From: UBA5070 sp035604215
GTDB taxonomy: Bacteria > Fibrobacterota > Fibrobacteria > UBA5070
NCBI GenBank assembly: GCA_035604215.1
Contig: DATNIW010000073.1
Coordinates: 8,588 to 72,587 of the forward strand
Direction of reading: 5' to 3'
Length of the DNA: 64,000 nt
Part shown: positions 35,401 to 43,201 of the stretch, piece after piece
Layout of the letters: every line of letters starts with the position of its first letter
Position numbering within the stretch: position 1 is the first letter of the stretch
Position numbers and translations under genes: made by a program
Notes under the pieces: generated by a model
Seen by the model: only the letters and a program-made list of their open reading frames with translations
Databases searched by the model: none
Told to the model about the DNA's origin: nothing

Positions 35401-38400
35401 TCGCGGGCATGACGAACTATTGGTACCTGCCCATCGTCATCAACGACACCCTGCCCGTCGCGGGGCGCGCGCGCATCGAACTGAAGATGGACGACAGCAA
35501 CTGGAACCCAAAGCCCTGGTCCATCTTCGCCACGGGATGGTCGCTGGTGCCGCACACCACGCCGGTGGCCTTCCCCGGCGTGGACATGACCTTGGCGGAC
35601 CTCTGGGCCGGTCCCGACGAGGTGGAGATGCGAAACGGCGCTCCCGTGATCACCTACGTCCAGGATCCGTACATCGCCGCCTATTCCAACGGGGTCCACA
35701 TCTACGGCTACACTCCCGACGGCGACCTGCCCAAGATTCCGCGCACCGTGGCCTTCACCTTCACGGGCCCGCTTCCGAGTCCGGCGACTTCCGTGAAGCA
35801 GGACACCTTCAACGTCCACTTCTCCGGTCGCACCTGGGGAACACCCGACGTCACGGCCATGAACGTGCAGCGCGACAGCCCCGCCTTCGTGCCCACGATC
35901 CCCATCGGCGGGCGCGTGGATTCGGTGAGCTTCGCGCAGGTGGTGCCGGACCCCCAGGGGACGACGTCCCACGAATGGGCCTTCTGGGCCGACCGCACCA
36001 CGCCGCTGTGCGCCTGCGCCTGGCAGCGATACACGGTGACCGTGGACACCATGAAGGTGCCTCCGCGCGCCCTCCACATCGCTTGGAGCCCGGCGGGGCC
36101 CGTGGACGTCTGGACCACCCAACGCAAACCCATCTCCGTGTTCCTGCTGGACTCGGCGGGCGACACGCTGGACACGGTGTCCACCGTTGCCTTGTCCGCA
36201 GGTGTCCCCGGCTTGAAGTTCTGGACTTCCTCCACGGGTGCGACATCGACCACGACCGTCTCCCTGCTGCACGGGACGGCCCAGATCTGGGTGTCCGACA
36301 GCCTGGCCGACACCACCAAGGCATACGCCTCCGCGTCCATCCCGGCTTCCATCGTGACCTCGGGAGCCGTCGCGGTGCGATTCTCGGCGCCGCCGCCCTG
36401 GCCTTCGGTGGACAGCGCCTGGACGGTGGACGCGAACTGCGACGGCATGCCCGATTCCGTGGAGATCCGCTTGTCCTCGGCACTGGACACGGGAACCACC
36501 GCAAGCGCGCTGTTCTTGAACATCGGCGGCATGACGGATTCCGTATCCATCGCCGCGGTGAAGACTTCGACGGACGGCCGGACCCTTGCGGTCCTGGCAC
36601 CTTCCGGCCTGGGCGGGGCGGCGTCGGGGTCGGGGATCCTCACCCTGCACGTGACCACGGGAGGGCGCAACCTCTCCATCGCGGACAGCTTCGCCGTGTT
36701 CGACAGGGTGTCGCCGCTCCTGCTCTCCGCCTCGGTCCTGGAACGCTTCGCGCCGGGCAACGACACGGTGCGGCTCGAATTCTCCGAACCCGTCCAGGTG
36801 CCTGCGGGTTGGCCTTTCGCGGTCGTCGGGGGCACGACGCCGTCTTCGGTCCTCTCGGTCCGCAAGGTTTCGGCCACCATCCTGGAATTCGCCGTGTCCG
36901 GGAGTGCCTTCCCGGCGGGCTCCGCGGTGTCCATCGCCACGCCGAGCGCGGTCGTCGACCTCGCCGGAAACCCTTCCGCCACCTGCTCGGCCCAGGTACC
37001 GGTGGTCGTCACTTCCCGTCCCGACCCCATGGTTTCGGCGGTCGTCCGCGATCCCGCCGGAATCGGCGAGGCCACCGACGTATCCGTCCGATTCGCGCGT
37101 GCCGTTCGCGACCAGGACCTTCCCGACTCGCTGGTGCTTCTCTGGGGAGGGACCGCGCAGACCATTTCAGCTGCGCAGCTCCAGCGCTCGCCCTCGGACA
37201 GTTCCGTGCTGCAAGCCACGCTGGCGGTTCCATCGCTGTCAGGTTCCGGCAGTCTCCCGGGAGGCGCGGGACAGATCGTGTACCGCAAGGGAACCGGCGC
37301 CTCGGGGACTTCGGACACCGTGGCCGCGGCCGACTCCGTGGGACCCGCCCTTCGCACCGCCACTCTCCGGGCCGGAACAACGGTGGACACCCTGGTCCTG
37401 CGCATGTCGGAATTCGACCGCGAAGGACCGGCCCCCCTCCAAGATCTGCAAGTGCTCAGCGGCCTTTCCCTGCCGGCGGCATCCGTCCGGATCGCCGGGG
37501 TGGACTCGGCCCATTGGACCCTCTTGATTCCCTCGGGATTGCTGGTTGCAGGAGACTCGCTCCGTCTTTCCGGGGCCGCCGCCGGCGCCTGGAGCGATCG
37601 CACCGGCAATTCCGCCGCGCCGGCCGCGCCATGGGTGCCGCTCCACGCCGGCGACCGGGCACCGGTCGAGGCGTGGGCCACCGACCAGAATGGGGATGGC
37701 CAGGTGGATCTGGTGGTCCTGGTCTGGTCCAATCCGCCATCCAGTCGCCACCCCTTCCTGCTTTCCTGGCCGGATTCCACCGGAGTGGAACGAGTCCACC
37801 CGGTGGACAGCGCCACCGGGACCTGGAGCGGCGACACCCTCCGGATTCCGGTGCTGTGGCCCTTCGGGGCAACCTCAGGACCGGGAGCCGGACAGCAAAT
37901 GGACGTCTACGACGACGGTTCGGTGGACACCTTGCCCTTCGCGGTCGTCGACAGCGCAGCCCCTGTGGTCGTCTTCGCGCGGCTGGGTTACGCGGCCCCG
38001 GGCGCGACCCTGGATACCTTGGAGGTCCAATTTTCTGAACCCGTCCGATCCGGCGGCGGCACCATCCTGCGGGTGCTGGGCACCGATGGGAACATCCACG
38101 ATGTCGTGGGATTCCAAACCATTCCGTCCATCGACGGGCGGACGGCCTGGATCACCTTGGATGCGACGAACCCCGCCTATACCGTATTCCAGAGAGGGGA
38201 TGCGGTGCAAGCCGATCCAGGGACCTCCGGCGTGCGCGATGCCTTGGGCAACATCGCCTTGGAAACCGGGCACTTCCAGCCGGTCGTGTTCGGGCAACGC
38301 CCCCCACGCTTCTCCCTGGACTTCCTTCCCGGCCAATGGGTGGATGCCACCGGTGGAACCACACCGACGTCGCCGTCCACCATCCAGATCCTGGTACGCG

Positions 38401-38774
38401 CGGCAGGGAGCACCGTCTGGACGGCCCTCGACGGGAGCGCGGTGGATCCCCAGGTGGTGCGCATCGGTCCCCACATCCTCTCCAACGGACCGTTGGGAGG
38501 GGATGTCATCCTCTTCGACAATCTGGGGACCCACGTCGTATCGCGCGGTCTGGACGATCTCCAGTCCAGAGCCCAGGCTGGGACGCTTCCCACCGATCCT
38601 TCGGGGCAGTGGGAAGCCTGGATCGCCTGGGACGGCCGTTCGGCTCAAGGCAGACCGGCCGCCTCCGGGGTGTATGCGGAGCGGGTCATCCTCCGGCGCC
38701 CTTCGGCCAGCGGGAAAACCTGGACGGGTTGGCTGAACAAGGTCTACCGACTCGGGTGGCTGCGGAAGAACTGA
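32496..38774 (+). CDS. Giant secreted GH9 cellulase, second tandem copy
   Basis: The protein has 2092 residues from ATG 32496; ATG 32502 is equally possible, with AGGGGG at 32486-32491 serving either. A signal peptide (SIHSLVWAGILAGQGFA) is followed by a CelD_N Ig domain (VRVNQVGYR) and a GH9 domain. The nucleophile/base motif is complete here (D215-C-G-D218), while the conserved HHR motif reads H619-N620-R621. The likely acid is E665 (VTETCIDF). The downstream order mirrors the first gene: two FN3-like modules, a possible carbohydrate-binding module, Ig-like modules with Ca-loop-like starts (DQNGDGQVD), and a C-terminal FlgD-like module ending VYRLGWLRKN. It should be co-transcribed with its neighbour and act on the same substrate. 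Confidence 0.9.
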   Translation: MGMRSIHSLVWAGILAGQGFAATIDQTCATCGRRALDSANMTIDPVRVNQVGYRNDDPHKRAYVGSPKATTFGVVRSDGKVVFTGTLANQGTFPYKGRILVKGYYNSITPLYQFQNTNDTDSASAASNEAIWTADFGSLTDSGTYRVAVGPDTSHPFDIRMTVYNDVFENTLKYFGIERSGDNDSWMHGPSHLKDGSGRPGGAADAGSLAGGWYDCGDYFKVGQTDAYAFTNLMLAYTLWPRKAEDRYGSSYLDTLPFGNDGIPDLLREAKIGADYVVKLYRASVADGLVAKNDMYQEVGVWDNDHQYWDQPERQDVAPVAQGGPPRPVDAGAGAAVAAAYAGSLALFAKAWIPFDPVYADSCLQIAKTIYSKVVIPNWNKPGFAPTAFYITQGRWDDDLAWAATGLWYATGDTSYKFDLMENTKFSVNANYCAAGSNCYANNLEFVAPAGFMGGDKGNMGNGSGLFSPGGWPMDYQNTFIHTTWALWDLFYKTDTLAAKWGIPASDAQDFRKRLLVLVGKRYAGESTNGNAVYPGTDAHVLTPYDLVWSSITWGMNRYNLGGLLPLVAYHEMIKGDSAASASNYWNIILDNMNYNLGANPWDISFQMGAGSKNLQHPHNRIANPEGYNAGGIPYPYRSPKGALMGGAVPGQLLRDEWEKYDVTETCIDFAAQVVLPSQYLALDLPPDTVGPAFSNVVVVWVSDTSAIVSWQTDKLSMDSLFYSLSPGGPVVGTAVGALGKNKSATLTGLSVATTYYFWFKGTDIYNMVSSDNNRGRDYQFTTTSATAPQPSISDVKACNIQATQATIFWWTDVPSTSQVDYYPEATPSAKLSVVGDDEGMPGRFHKVTLKGLSPNTAYRYDVVSGGAKDDSGGLDYRFVTQTDFANYTIQIKATTKNNNGAGAHFYIEVANNENKPYVGLQLRLYFQTDATTAATIVAHTSDDAIFGVTGTMIQSGPGVVTIGAPVAVAGMTNYWYLPIVINDTLPVAGRARIELKMDDSNWNPKPWSIFATGWSLVPHTTPVAFPGVDMTLADLWAGPDEVEMRNGAPVITYVQDPYIAAYSNGVHIYGYTPDGDLPKIPRTVAFTFTGPLPSPATSVKQDTFNVHFSGRTWGTPDVTAMNVQRDSPAFVPTIPIGGRVDSVSFAQVVPDPQGTTSHEWAFWADRTTPLCACAWQRYTVTVDTMKVPPRALHIAWSPAGPVDVWTTQRKPISVFLLDSAGDTLDTVSTVALSAGVPGLKFWTSSTGATSTTTVSLLHGTAQIWVSDSLADTTKAYASASIPASIVTSGAVAVRFSAPPPWPSVDSAWTVDANCDGMPDSVEIRLSSALDTGTTASALFLNIGGMTDSVSIAAVKTSTDGRTLAVLAPSGLGGAASGSGILTLHVTTGGRNLSIADSFAVFDRVSPLLLSASVLERFAPGNDTVRLEFSEPVQVPAGWPFAVVGGTTPSSVLSVRKVSATILEFAVSGSAFPAGSAVSIATPSAVVDLAGNPSATCSAQVPVVVTSRPDPMVSAVVRDPAGIGEATDVSVRFARAVRDQDLPDSLVLLWGGTAQTISAAQLQRSPSDSSVLQATLAVPSLSGSGSLPGGAGQIVYRKGTGASGTSDTVAAADSVGPALRTATLRAGTTVDTLVLRMSEFDREGPAPLQDLQVLSGLSLPAASVRIAGVDSAHWTLLIPSGLLVAGDSLRLSGAAAGAWSDRTGNSAAPAAPWVPLHAGDRAPVEAWATDQNGDGQVDLVVLVWSNPPSSRHPFLLSWPDSTGVERVHPVDSATGTWSGDTLRIPVLWPFGATSGPGAGQQMDVYDDGSVDTLPFAVVDSAAPVVVFARLGYAAPGATLDTLEVQFSEPVRSGGGTILRVLGTDGNIHDVVGFQTIPSIDGRTAWITLDATNPAYTVFQRGDAVQADPGTSGVRDALGNIALETGHFQPVVFGQRPPRFSLDFLPGQWVDATGGTTPTSPSTIQILVRAAGSTVWTALDGSAVDPQVVRIGPHILSNGPLGGDVILFDNLGTHVVSRGLDDLQSRAQAGTLPTDPSGQWEAWIAWDGRSAQGRPAASGVYAERVILRRPSASGKTWTGWLNKVYRLGWLRKN

Positions 38775-38818
38775 GCCACCAAGCCGCTCCCTTGGCAGCT
38801 GCCGAGTGTGGCTAGGTT

Positions 38819-39418
38819 TTGGAGAGCTTGTTCACCACGGGAGAAGCCTCGCGCCTGTTGGGCGTCACCGCGCAGACGGTGATCAACTGGATGGAGTCCG
38901 GCCGGCTCCCTTTCGTGCGCTTCGAGCGGGGTCGCCGCAAGGTCCGACCAACCGACCTGCGGGCCCTGATCGAGGCCACTGGAATTCCGGCGCACAGCAT
39001 GGACCCGGACCTTTGGGCGAGGTTGGTGGGAGCGACTCGACAGCCGGAAGCCGATGTCCACCCCTTGATGGTCCTGGACCCGCTCGGAAAAGTGGTCTTC
39101 TGGAGTCCTGCCGCCGTGGAAAAGTTCGGTTGGACCTCCGACGAGGTGGAGAATCGCGCGGTGTCGCTGTTGCCGGCAAGGGTTCCCGGACTTCCCGTGG
39201 ACTTGAACGATCTGGCCGTTCCGGGAAGCGGCGAGACCTTTCGAACCTTGCTGCTGGAAATCGGGACGAAATCGGGAAAATGGCTTCCTGCCGAGGTGGT
39301 CGTGTCCTGGATCCACGAAGCGCAAGGCCAGCCTTGCGGAGCTGTTTTCGTGCTCCAGGCGCCATCTGTCGCTTTGATCCCGGAACGCCGCCGCCGCGGA
39401 AGAACGCGGCCCCGGTAG
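38819..39418 (+). CDS. PAS-domain regulator with excisionase/MerR-type N-terminal helix-turn-helix
   Basis: The 199-residue protein starts with an HTH_17-type domain (TTGEASRLLGVTAQTVINWMESGRLPF), the form found in excisionases and MerR-like regulators. It continues with a PAS-like sensor (about residues 80-185: LMVLDPLGKVVFWSPAAVEKFGW). The tail is very basic (PERRRRGRTRPR). It looks like a one-component regulator binding DNA in response to a ligand or redox cue. TTG 38819 has weak support; TTG 38828 with GGAG at 38821-38824 is an alternative. It starts 45 bases after the cellulase pair and might control them. The stop codon lies inside the 39411-39446 palindrome. Confidence 0.7.
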   Translation: MESLFTTGEASRLLGVTAQTVINWMESGRLPFVRFERGRRKVRPTDLRALIEATGIPAHSMDPDLWARLVGATRQPEADVHPLMVLDPLGKVVFWSPAAVEKFGWTSDEVENRAVSLLPARVPGLPVDLNDLAVPGSGETFRTLLLEIGTKSGKWLPAEVVVSWIHEAQGQPCGAVFVLQAPSVALIPERRRRGRTRPR

Positions 39419-39446
39419 GGACGCAAAATTTTGCGTCCCTACCGGG
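39411..39446. repeat. 36-bp perfect palindrome containing the stop codons of both flanking genes
   Basis: Exact 18-base arms (39411-39428 and 39429-39446) meet at AAAATTTT. The inner 24 bases (39417-39440) equal those of the palindrome at 15176-15199. The TAG of the PAS regulator (39416-39418) and the TAG of the minus-strand ftsB-like gene (39441-39439) lie at mirror-image positions in the arms. A hairpin from either direction should stop transcription at once after translation ends. Confidence 0.8.
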
Positions 39447-39768
39447 AGGTGTCCACGAAACGCACGGAAACCTCTCCCGGGAGCACGAGTCCCTGGCTGC
39501 GGGCCTGGGAGGCGATGGTGGCGGAATCCGTCCGCAACAGGTGGAGGCTGTCCGCCAATCCGTGCAGCCTCGTGCGGAGGGAATCGTTTCGCCTGCGGAG
39601 GTCTTCGAGTTCGATGGCCGTGCGTCGTTGCCGGACCACGCCGTAGGGGCCGAAGGTCCAAGCGTAGAGGGTGAAGAGAAGGAAGAGAATCCCCACCCAG
39701 CGACCGATGGGAAGCCTGCGCCGCGGAACCGACTCCGAACGCGAGGGAAAAGGATCCGGACCGCTCAA
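39439..39768 (-). CDS. ftsB: FtsB/DivIC-like septum formation initiator
   Basis: The 109-residue bitopic protein has a short basic cytoplasmic N-terminus, one membrane helix (WVGILFLLFTLYAWTF, about 24-39) and a periplasmic coiled coil (ELEDLRRRNDSLRTRLHGLADSLHLL). This is the layout of FtsB/DivIC, which bridges FtsQ and FtsL in the divisome. The GPYG segment after the helix is typical of the family. ATG 39768 overlaps the dprA stop by four bases (ATGA). Small coiled-coil membrane proteins diverge fast, so the call rests on layout more than on conserved residues. Confidence 0.75.
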   Translation of the reverse strand: MSGPDPFPSRSESVPRRRLPIGRWVGILFLLFTLYAWTFGPYGVVRQRRTAIELEDLRRRNDSLRTRLHGLADSLHLLRTDSATIASQARSQGLVLPGEVSVRFVDTSR

Positions 39769-40868
39769 GGCCGCACCGTGAACCTTCCACCGGGGCCGCG
39801 GCGCACCACCCCGGACAGTTCCAGAAGAACGAGTTCGCCTTGGAGTTTCGAAATCGGGATGGCTAGACGCAAGGCGATCTCCTCCGCGGTGGCATCCCCG
39901 CGGCGCAGCAATTTAACCACGGGCGATGGACTTTGGTCTGCATCCTGCGACGTCTCGGAGAGCCAGCCCATGGACTCCAGGAGATCTTCCGGTCCTGCGC
40001 ACAGCCTCGCCCCCTGCCTCAAGAGATGGAAACACCCTTCCCAACTGGTCCCGCCTGCAGGGCCTGGACAGGCGAGAAGCTCCCGATCCTGCTCCAGGGC
40101 GTGGGCCGCCGTGATCAAGGCCCCGCTGCCGCGAGGGGCTTCCACCACGACCACCGCTTGGGAAAGCCCGGCGATGATCCGGTTGCGCCGAGCGAAATTG
40201 GGGGGCACCACCGGTGCTCCGAATGGGTGCTCCGTGACCAGCAGGCCTTGGCGACTGATCTCCTGGGCCAGTCGACCCCGACCCGTGGTTCCCATCTCGT
40301 CCAATGGGCAGCCGAGCACGGCGACGGTCTCTCCCCGGGCGGCCAGGGCGGAGCGGTGGGATTGCTCGTCGATGCCCATCGCCAGACCGGACACGATCCG
40401 CACGCCCCGGGCGACCCAGGCCGTGCAAAGCCGATGGCATGTGTCCAGGCCGATTTCGGTGGGGTGGCGCGTACCCACGACGGCCACCGGCCTGGGATGG
40501 GTCAGTTCCAGCACCCCGTGCACGAACAGCACGGGGGGAGGACTGGGGATCCACCGCAACGGCTCCGGGTATTCGGAATGGTCCATGGGAAGGACGCTGG
40601 CCCCGAGAGCCTCGGCCTGTTCCGCTTGATCCAGGGCCCAGTTCCGATCGGGACCTTGCAGCAAACCCTGGATGGCTTCGTTCCCCAGCGATGGGACTTC
40701 CTCCAACTCCGAGCGGGTCGCGCAAAACGCCCCTGCAGGCGAGCCGAACCTTTCCACCAACGCCAAGGCCCGAACGGATCCCACCTGTTCGACATGGGAA
40801 AGAGCCAACCAATCCAAGACGCTGGATCCGGAATCCGTAGCGGAAGCAGGAAGAATCGGGGAATTCAT
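39765..40868 (-). CDS. dprA: DNA-processing protein DprA
   Basis: The 367-residue protein carries the DprA Rossmann-like core: VAVVGTRHPTEIG, RIVSGLAMGIDEQSH, the long motif PPNFARRNRIIAGLSQAVVVVEA and GSGALITAAHAL. A helical SAM-like N-terminus precedes it and a winged-helix-like C-terminus follows (EEIALRLAIPISKLQGELVLLELSGVV). DprA loads RecA onto incoming single-stranded DNA in natural transformation. ATG 40868 is preferred over an upstream TTG at 40898 that adds ten residues. With pilT and minor pilins in the window, a competence system is plausible, although comEA and comEC are not seen here. Confidence 0.93.
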   Translation of the reverse strand: MNSPILPASATDSGSSVLDWLALSHVEQVGSVRALALVERFGSPAGAFCATRSELEEVPSLGNEAIQGLLQGPDRNWALDQAEQAEALGASVLPMDHSEYPEPLRWIPSPPPVLFVHGVLELTHPRPVAVVGTRHPTEIGLDTCHRLCTAWVARGVRIVSGLAMGIDEQSHRSALAARGETVAVLGCPLDEMGTTGRGRLAQEISRQGLLVTEHPFGAPVVPPNFARRNRIIAGLSQAVVVVEAPRGSGALITAAHALEQDRELLACPGPAGGTSWEGCFHLLRQGARLCAGPEDLLESMGWLSETSQDADQSPSPVVKLLRRGDATAEEIALRLAIPISKLQGELVLLELSGVVRRGPGGRFTVRP

Positions 40869-40973
40869 CTTCACAAGATACTGCTCAAATGTTCCCAAGT
40901 CAAGGGGGGGCGTCGGGTGGGAAATGACAGCATTTTACAACGTGAAATAGGCCGAAACGGGTAGAATGTGCCT
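40869..40973. promoter_or_regulatory. Divergent intergenic region between dprA and the 40974 gene
   Basis: These 105 bases hold the upstream regions of two divergent operons. They are clearly less GC-rich than the surroundings (for example ATGACAGCATTTTACAACG at 40923-40941), which fits promoters. I could not assign -35/-10 boxes with confidence. Confidence 0.35.
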
Positions 40974-42818
40974 ATGCCCATATCGAGTCGACTGGTCTAT
41001 CCGCGCACCCACCGCTTCCACATTCCCGTGATGGGGACCGGACACAGCATCGATACGCCTCTGCGCGTGGCGCGCTGGGGCATTTCCTCCGTGATCTCCC
41101 TCGTGGACGACATCCTGATCGAGCAGGTCCACCGGCTCCACTCCGAGCGCAGGGGCATCCCCTTCAAATCGGTGGATCCCCGCGATCCGAAGGCACGGGC
41201 CGAGCGGATCCGCCGCTACATGGACTTCATGGACGAGCAGGTCCGGATGCAGATGGCGGAGTTGCGGGCCCAGCCGTTCGCCGAGGGCTCCGAAAAGACC
41301 AGATGGTTCCAAATGCTACCGGAGACCTCGCCGTTGAAGCTCGAGTGGCGTCGTCTCCTGGCCATGCCTGCGGGAACGGAGGATCGCGTCCGCGCGGAAA
41401 TCGAACTCTCGGGACGGATGGAGCCGGGGTCCATCGACGCCAACATCATGACCAAGCTGGACCGCCGGGCCGTCCGACCGGACGGAACCTCGGTGGAACC
41501 GCGGCTTTCGGACGCCAAGCTCGCCCTCGAGGGGTTCGCCCTCTCCGGGAACCTCGGAAACCTGGTGTTCTCGGCGGGGATCAATCCCACCCTCTACGGC
41601 ACCATGGAGGAATTCCCGGGCTTCTACCGGGAAGGCGGGGAGGAGGCCCGCCTGGGCGTGGTGATCAAGGTCTCCGACTTCCGCTCCGCCTTGACCCAGG
41701 GCCGGTTCCTCGGCAAGAAGGGCCTGGAAGTCCGGGAGTTCCGGATCGAGTCCGGGCTCAACTGCGGCGGCCACGCCTTCGCCTCCGACGGCGAGCTCCT
41801 GGGACCCATCGTGGACGAATTCCGTCACCAGCGCCATCGCCTCCAGGAGGAATTTTCCGCCCTGGTGGCCGCCTACTACCGCAAGAGGGGCTGGGAGGTG
41901 CCGGATTCCGTCACATCCCACGTCCCCGCCATCACGGTCCAGGGAGGACTGGGCAACGCCGCCGAGCACAACCGGATGCTGGACGATTTCGGGATGGAAG
42001 CCACCGGGTGGGGGTCTCCCTTCCTGCTGGTGCCGGAGGCCACTCCCGTGGACAGGCACACCCGGGAACTCCTGGCACGGAGCCGGGCCGAGGACATCTA
42101 CCTGTCGGACAGCTCGCCGCTGGGTGTGCCGTTCAACAACCTGCGGGGGTCGTCTTCCGAAACGGAGCTCTGGCGCCGCTTCTCGGAGGGGAATCCAGGA
42201 TCGGCCTGCCCCAAGGGGTTCCTGGTGTCCAACACGGAATTCACCCCCACGCCCATCTGCACCGCCTCCAAGGAGTACCAGGGGCGCAAGATCGAGCAGA
42301 TCGGCGGCATGGCGGCGTCCGAGGTCCGGAAGGTGGCCGTGAAGGAATGCATCTGCCACCAGCTCGGAAACGGGGCGATCGAATTCCTGCGCCAGGAGAA
42401 CGCCGCCCTGTCCGGCGTCGGGAGGTCGGAATCGCGGCAGCCCGTGAGCGTCTGCCCGGGCCCGAACATCGCCTGGTTCGACCGCTTCTACGCGCTCTCG
42501 GAGATGGTGGACAACATCTACGGACGGATTCCGTCGCTTGTGCCCGAGCACCGTCCGCACGCCTTCGCCGCCGAGCTGACCCTCTACCTGGAACACCTGG
42601 ACAGGTTGCGCGGATCTTCGCATCCGGAAAACGCGCGGGACCAGGAGAAGCTGCAGACCTTCCGGGTCAACCTGGCCGCGAGCCTGGCATGGTACCGCCA
42701 GTGGCTTTCCACCCGTTCGGCCCTCGCGGGGGAGAACCTCTTTTCGCTGCGGGAGGAGGTGGAGCGCGCCGAGGAGCTGCTGCTCGAGGTCGACATCGAG
42801 GGTGCGGTCCTGCGGTGA
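40974..42818 (+). CDS. Large cysteine-containing protein of unknown function
   Basis: The 614-residue protein has no signal peptide or membrane segment, so it is probably cytoplasmic. I do not recognise its family with certainty. Conserved-looking motifs include MGTGHSIDTPLRVARWGISS at the start, IESGLNCGGHAFASDG and VQGGLGNAAEH in the middle, and ACPKGFLVSN, ICTASKEYQGRK, VKECICHQLGNG and SVCPGPNIAWF towards the end. The late cysteines could bind a metal or Fe-S cluster. The glycine-rich, barrel-like feel recalls FMN- or Fe-S-dependent enzymes, but that is a guess. ATG 40974 is used; GTG 40968 adds two residues. It overlaps the next gene by four bases (GTGA). Confidence 0.55.
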   Translation: MPISSRLVYPRTHRFHIPVMGTGHSIDTPLRVARWGISSVISLVDDILIEQVHRLHSERRGIPFKSVDPRDPKARAERIRRYMDFMDEQVRMQMAELRAQPFAEGSEKTRWFQMLPETSPLKLEWRRLLAMPAGTEDRVRAEIELSGRMEPGSIDANIMTKLDRRAVRPDGTSVEPRLSDAKLALEGFALSGNLGNLVFSAGINPTLYGTMEEFPGFYREGGEEARLGVVIKVSDFRSALTQGRFLGKKGLEVREFRIESGLNCGGHAFASDGELLGPIVDEFRHQRHRLQEEFSALVAAYYRKRGWEVPDSVTSHVPAITVQGGLGNAAEHNRMLDDFGMEATGWGSPFLLVPEATPVDRHTRELLARSRAEDIYLSDSSPLGVPFNNLRGSSSETELWRRFSEGNPGSACPKGFLVSNTEFTPTPICTASKEYQGRKIEQIGGMAASEVRKVAVKECICHQLGNGAIEFLRQENAALSGVGRSESRQPVSVCPGPNIAWFDRFYALSEMVDNIYGRIPSLVPEHRPHAFAAELTLYLEHLDRLRGSSHPENARDQEKLQTFRVNLAASLAWYRQWLSTRSALAGENLFSLREEVERAEELLLEVDIEGAVLR

Positions 42819-43201
42819 AGTCCCTCCGGGGGACGCCGGAAGAGCCCGTCCGCCAGGCCCTCGTCCGCCATCTCGTGGAGGATCTGGGCGTTCCGCGCCA
42901 GTGCATGCGCCTGGAGATGTCGCTCTCCCCCTGGGACCGCAAGGTCCGCGACCGGGTCGACATCGCCGTCTTCTCGGCGGCCGGAGGAACCGCCGAGCCC
43001 GTCCTCCTCGCGGAGTGCAAGGCTCCTGGGATTCCGCTGGACGCTGAGGTGGCGACCCAGGTCAGGCGCTACCTCCGGCTCCTGCCGGCCCGATGGGCGG
43101 TCGTCTCCAATGGAAGGCAGATCCTGTCCTGGGTCGCCCAACCCGGAGGGTGGATCGCGCGTGCGCTCCCCCGATGGGAGGAGATGAGGAATCCGGACTA
43201 G
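42815..43201 (+). CDS. Stand-alone HsdR N-terminal-like PD-(D/E)xK nuclease domain
   Basis: The 128-residue protein matches the small type I restriction HSDR_N_2 domain. Catalytic positions are visible: D49 (DRVDIAVF), E67-x-K69 (LLAECKAP), and the family QxxxY as Q82 and Y86 (TQVRRY). There is no helicase or specificity gene nearby, so it is not a full restriction system. Stand-alone copies are widespread and uncharacterised. Start GTG 42815 overlaps the stop of the unknown gene upstream (GTGA), which suggests the two act together. The stop overlaps that of glgA by four bases (CTAG). Confidence 0.75.
   Translation: MKSLRGTPEEPVRQALVRHLVEDLGVPRQCMRLEMSLSPWDRKVRDRVDIAVFSAAGGTAEPVLLAECKAPGIPLDAEVATQVRRYLRLLPARWAVVSNGRQILSWVAQPGGWIARALPRWEEMRNPD

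Noticed and set aside
42815..43201. A type I restriction-modification locus
   Set aside because: Only the small HsdR-N-like domain is present; no helicase, methylase or specificity gene lies nearby.
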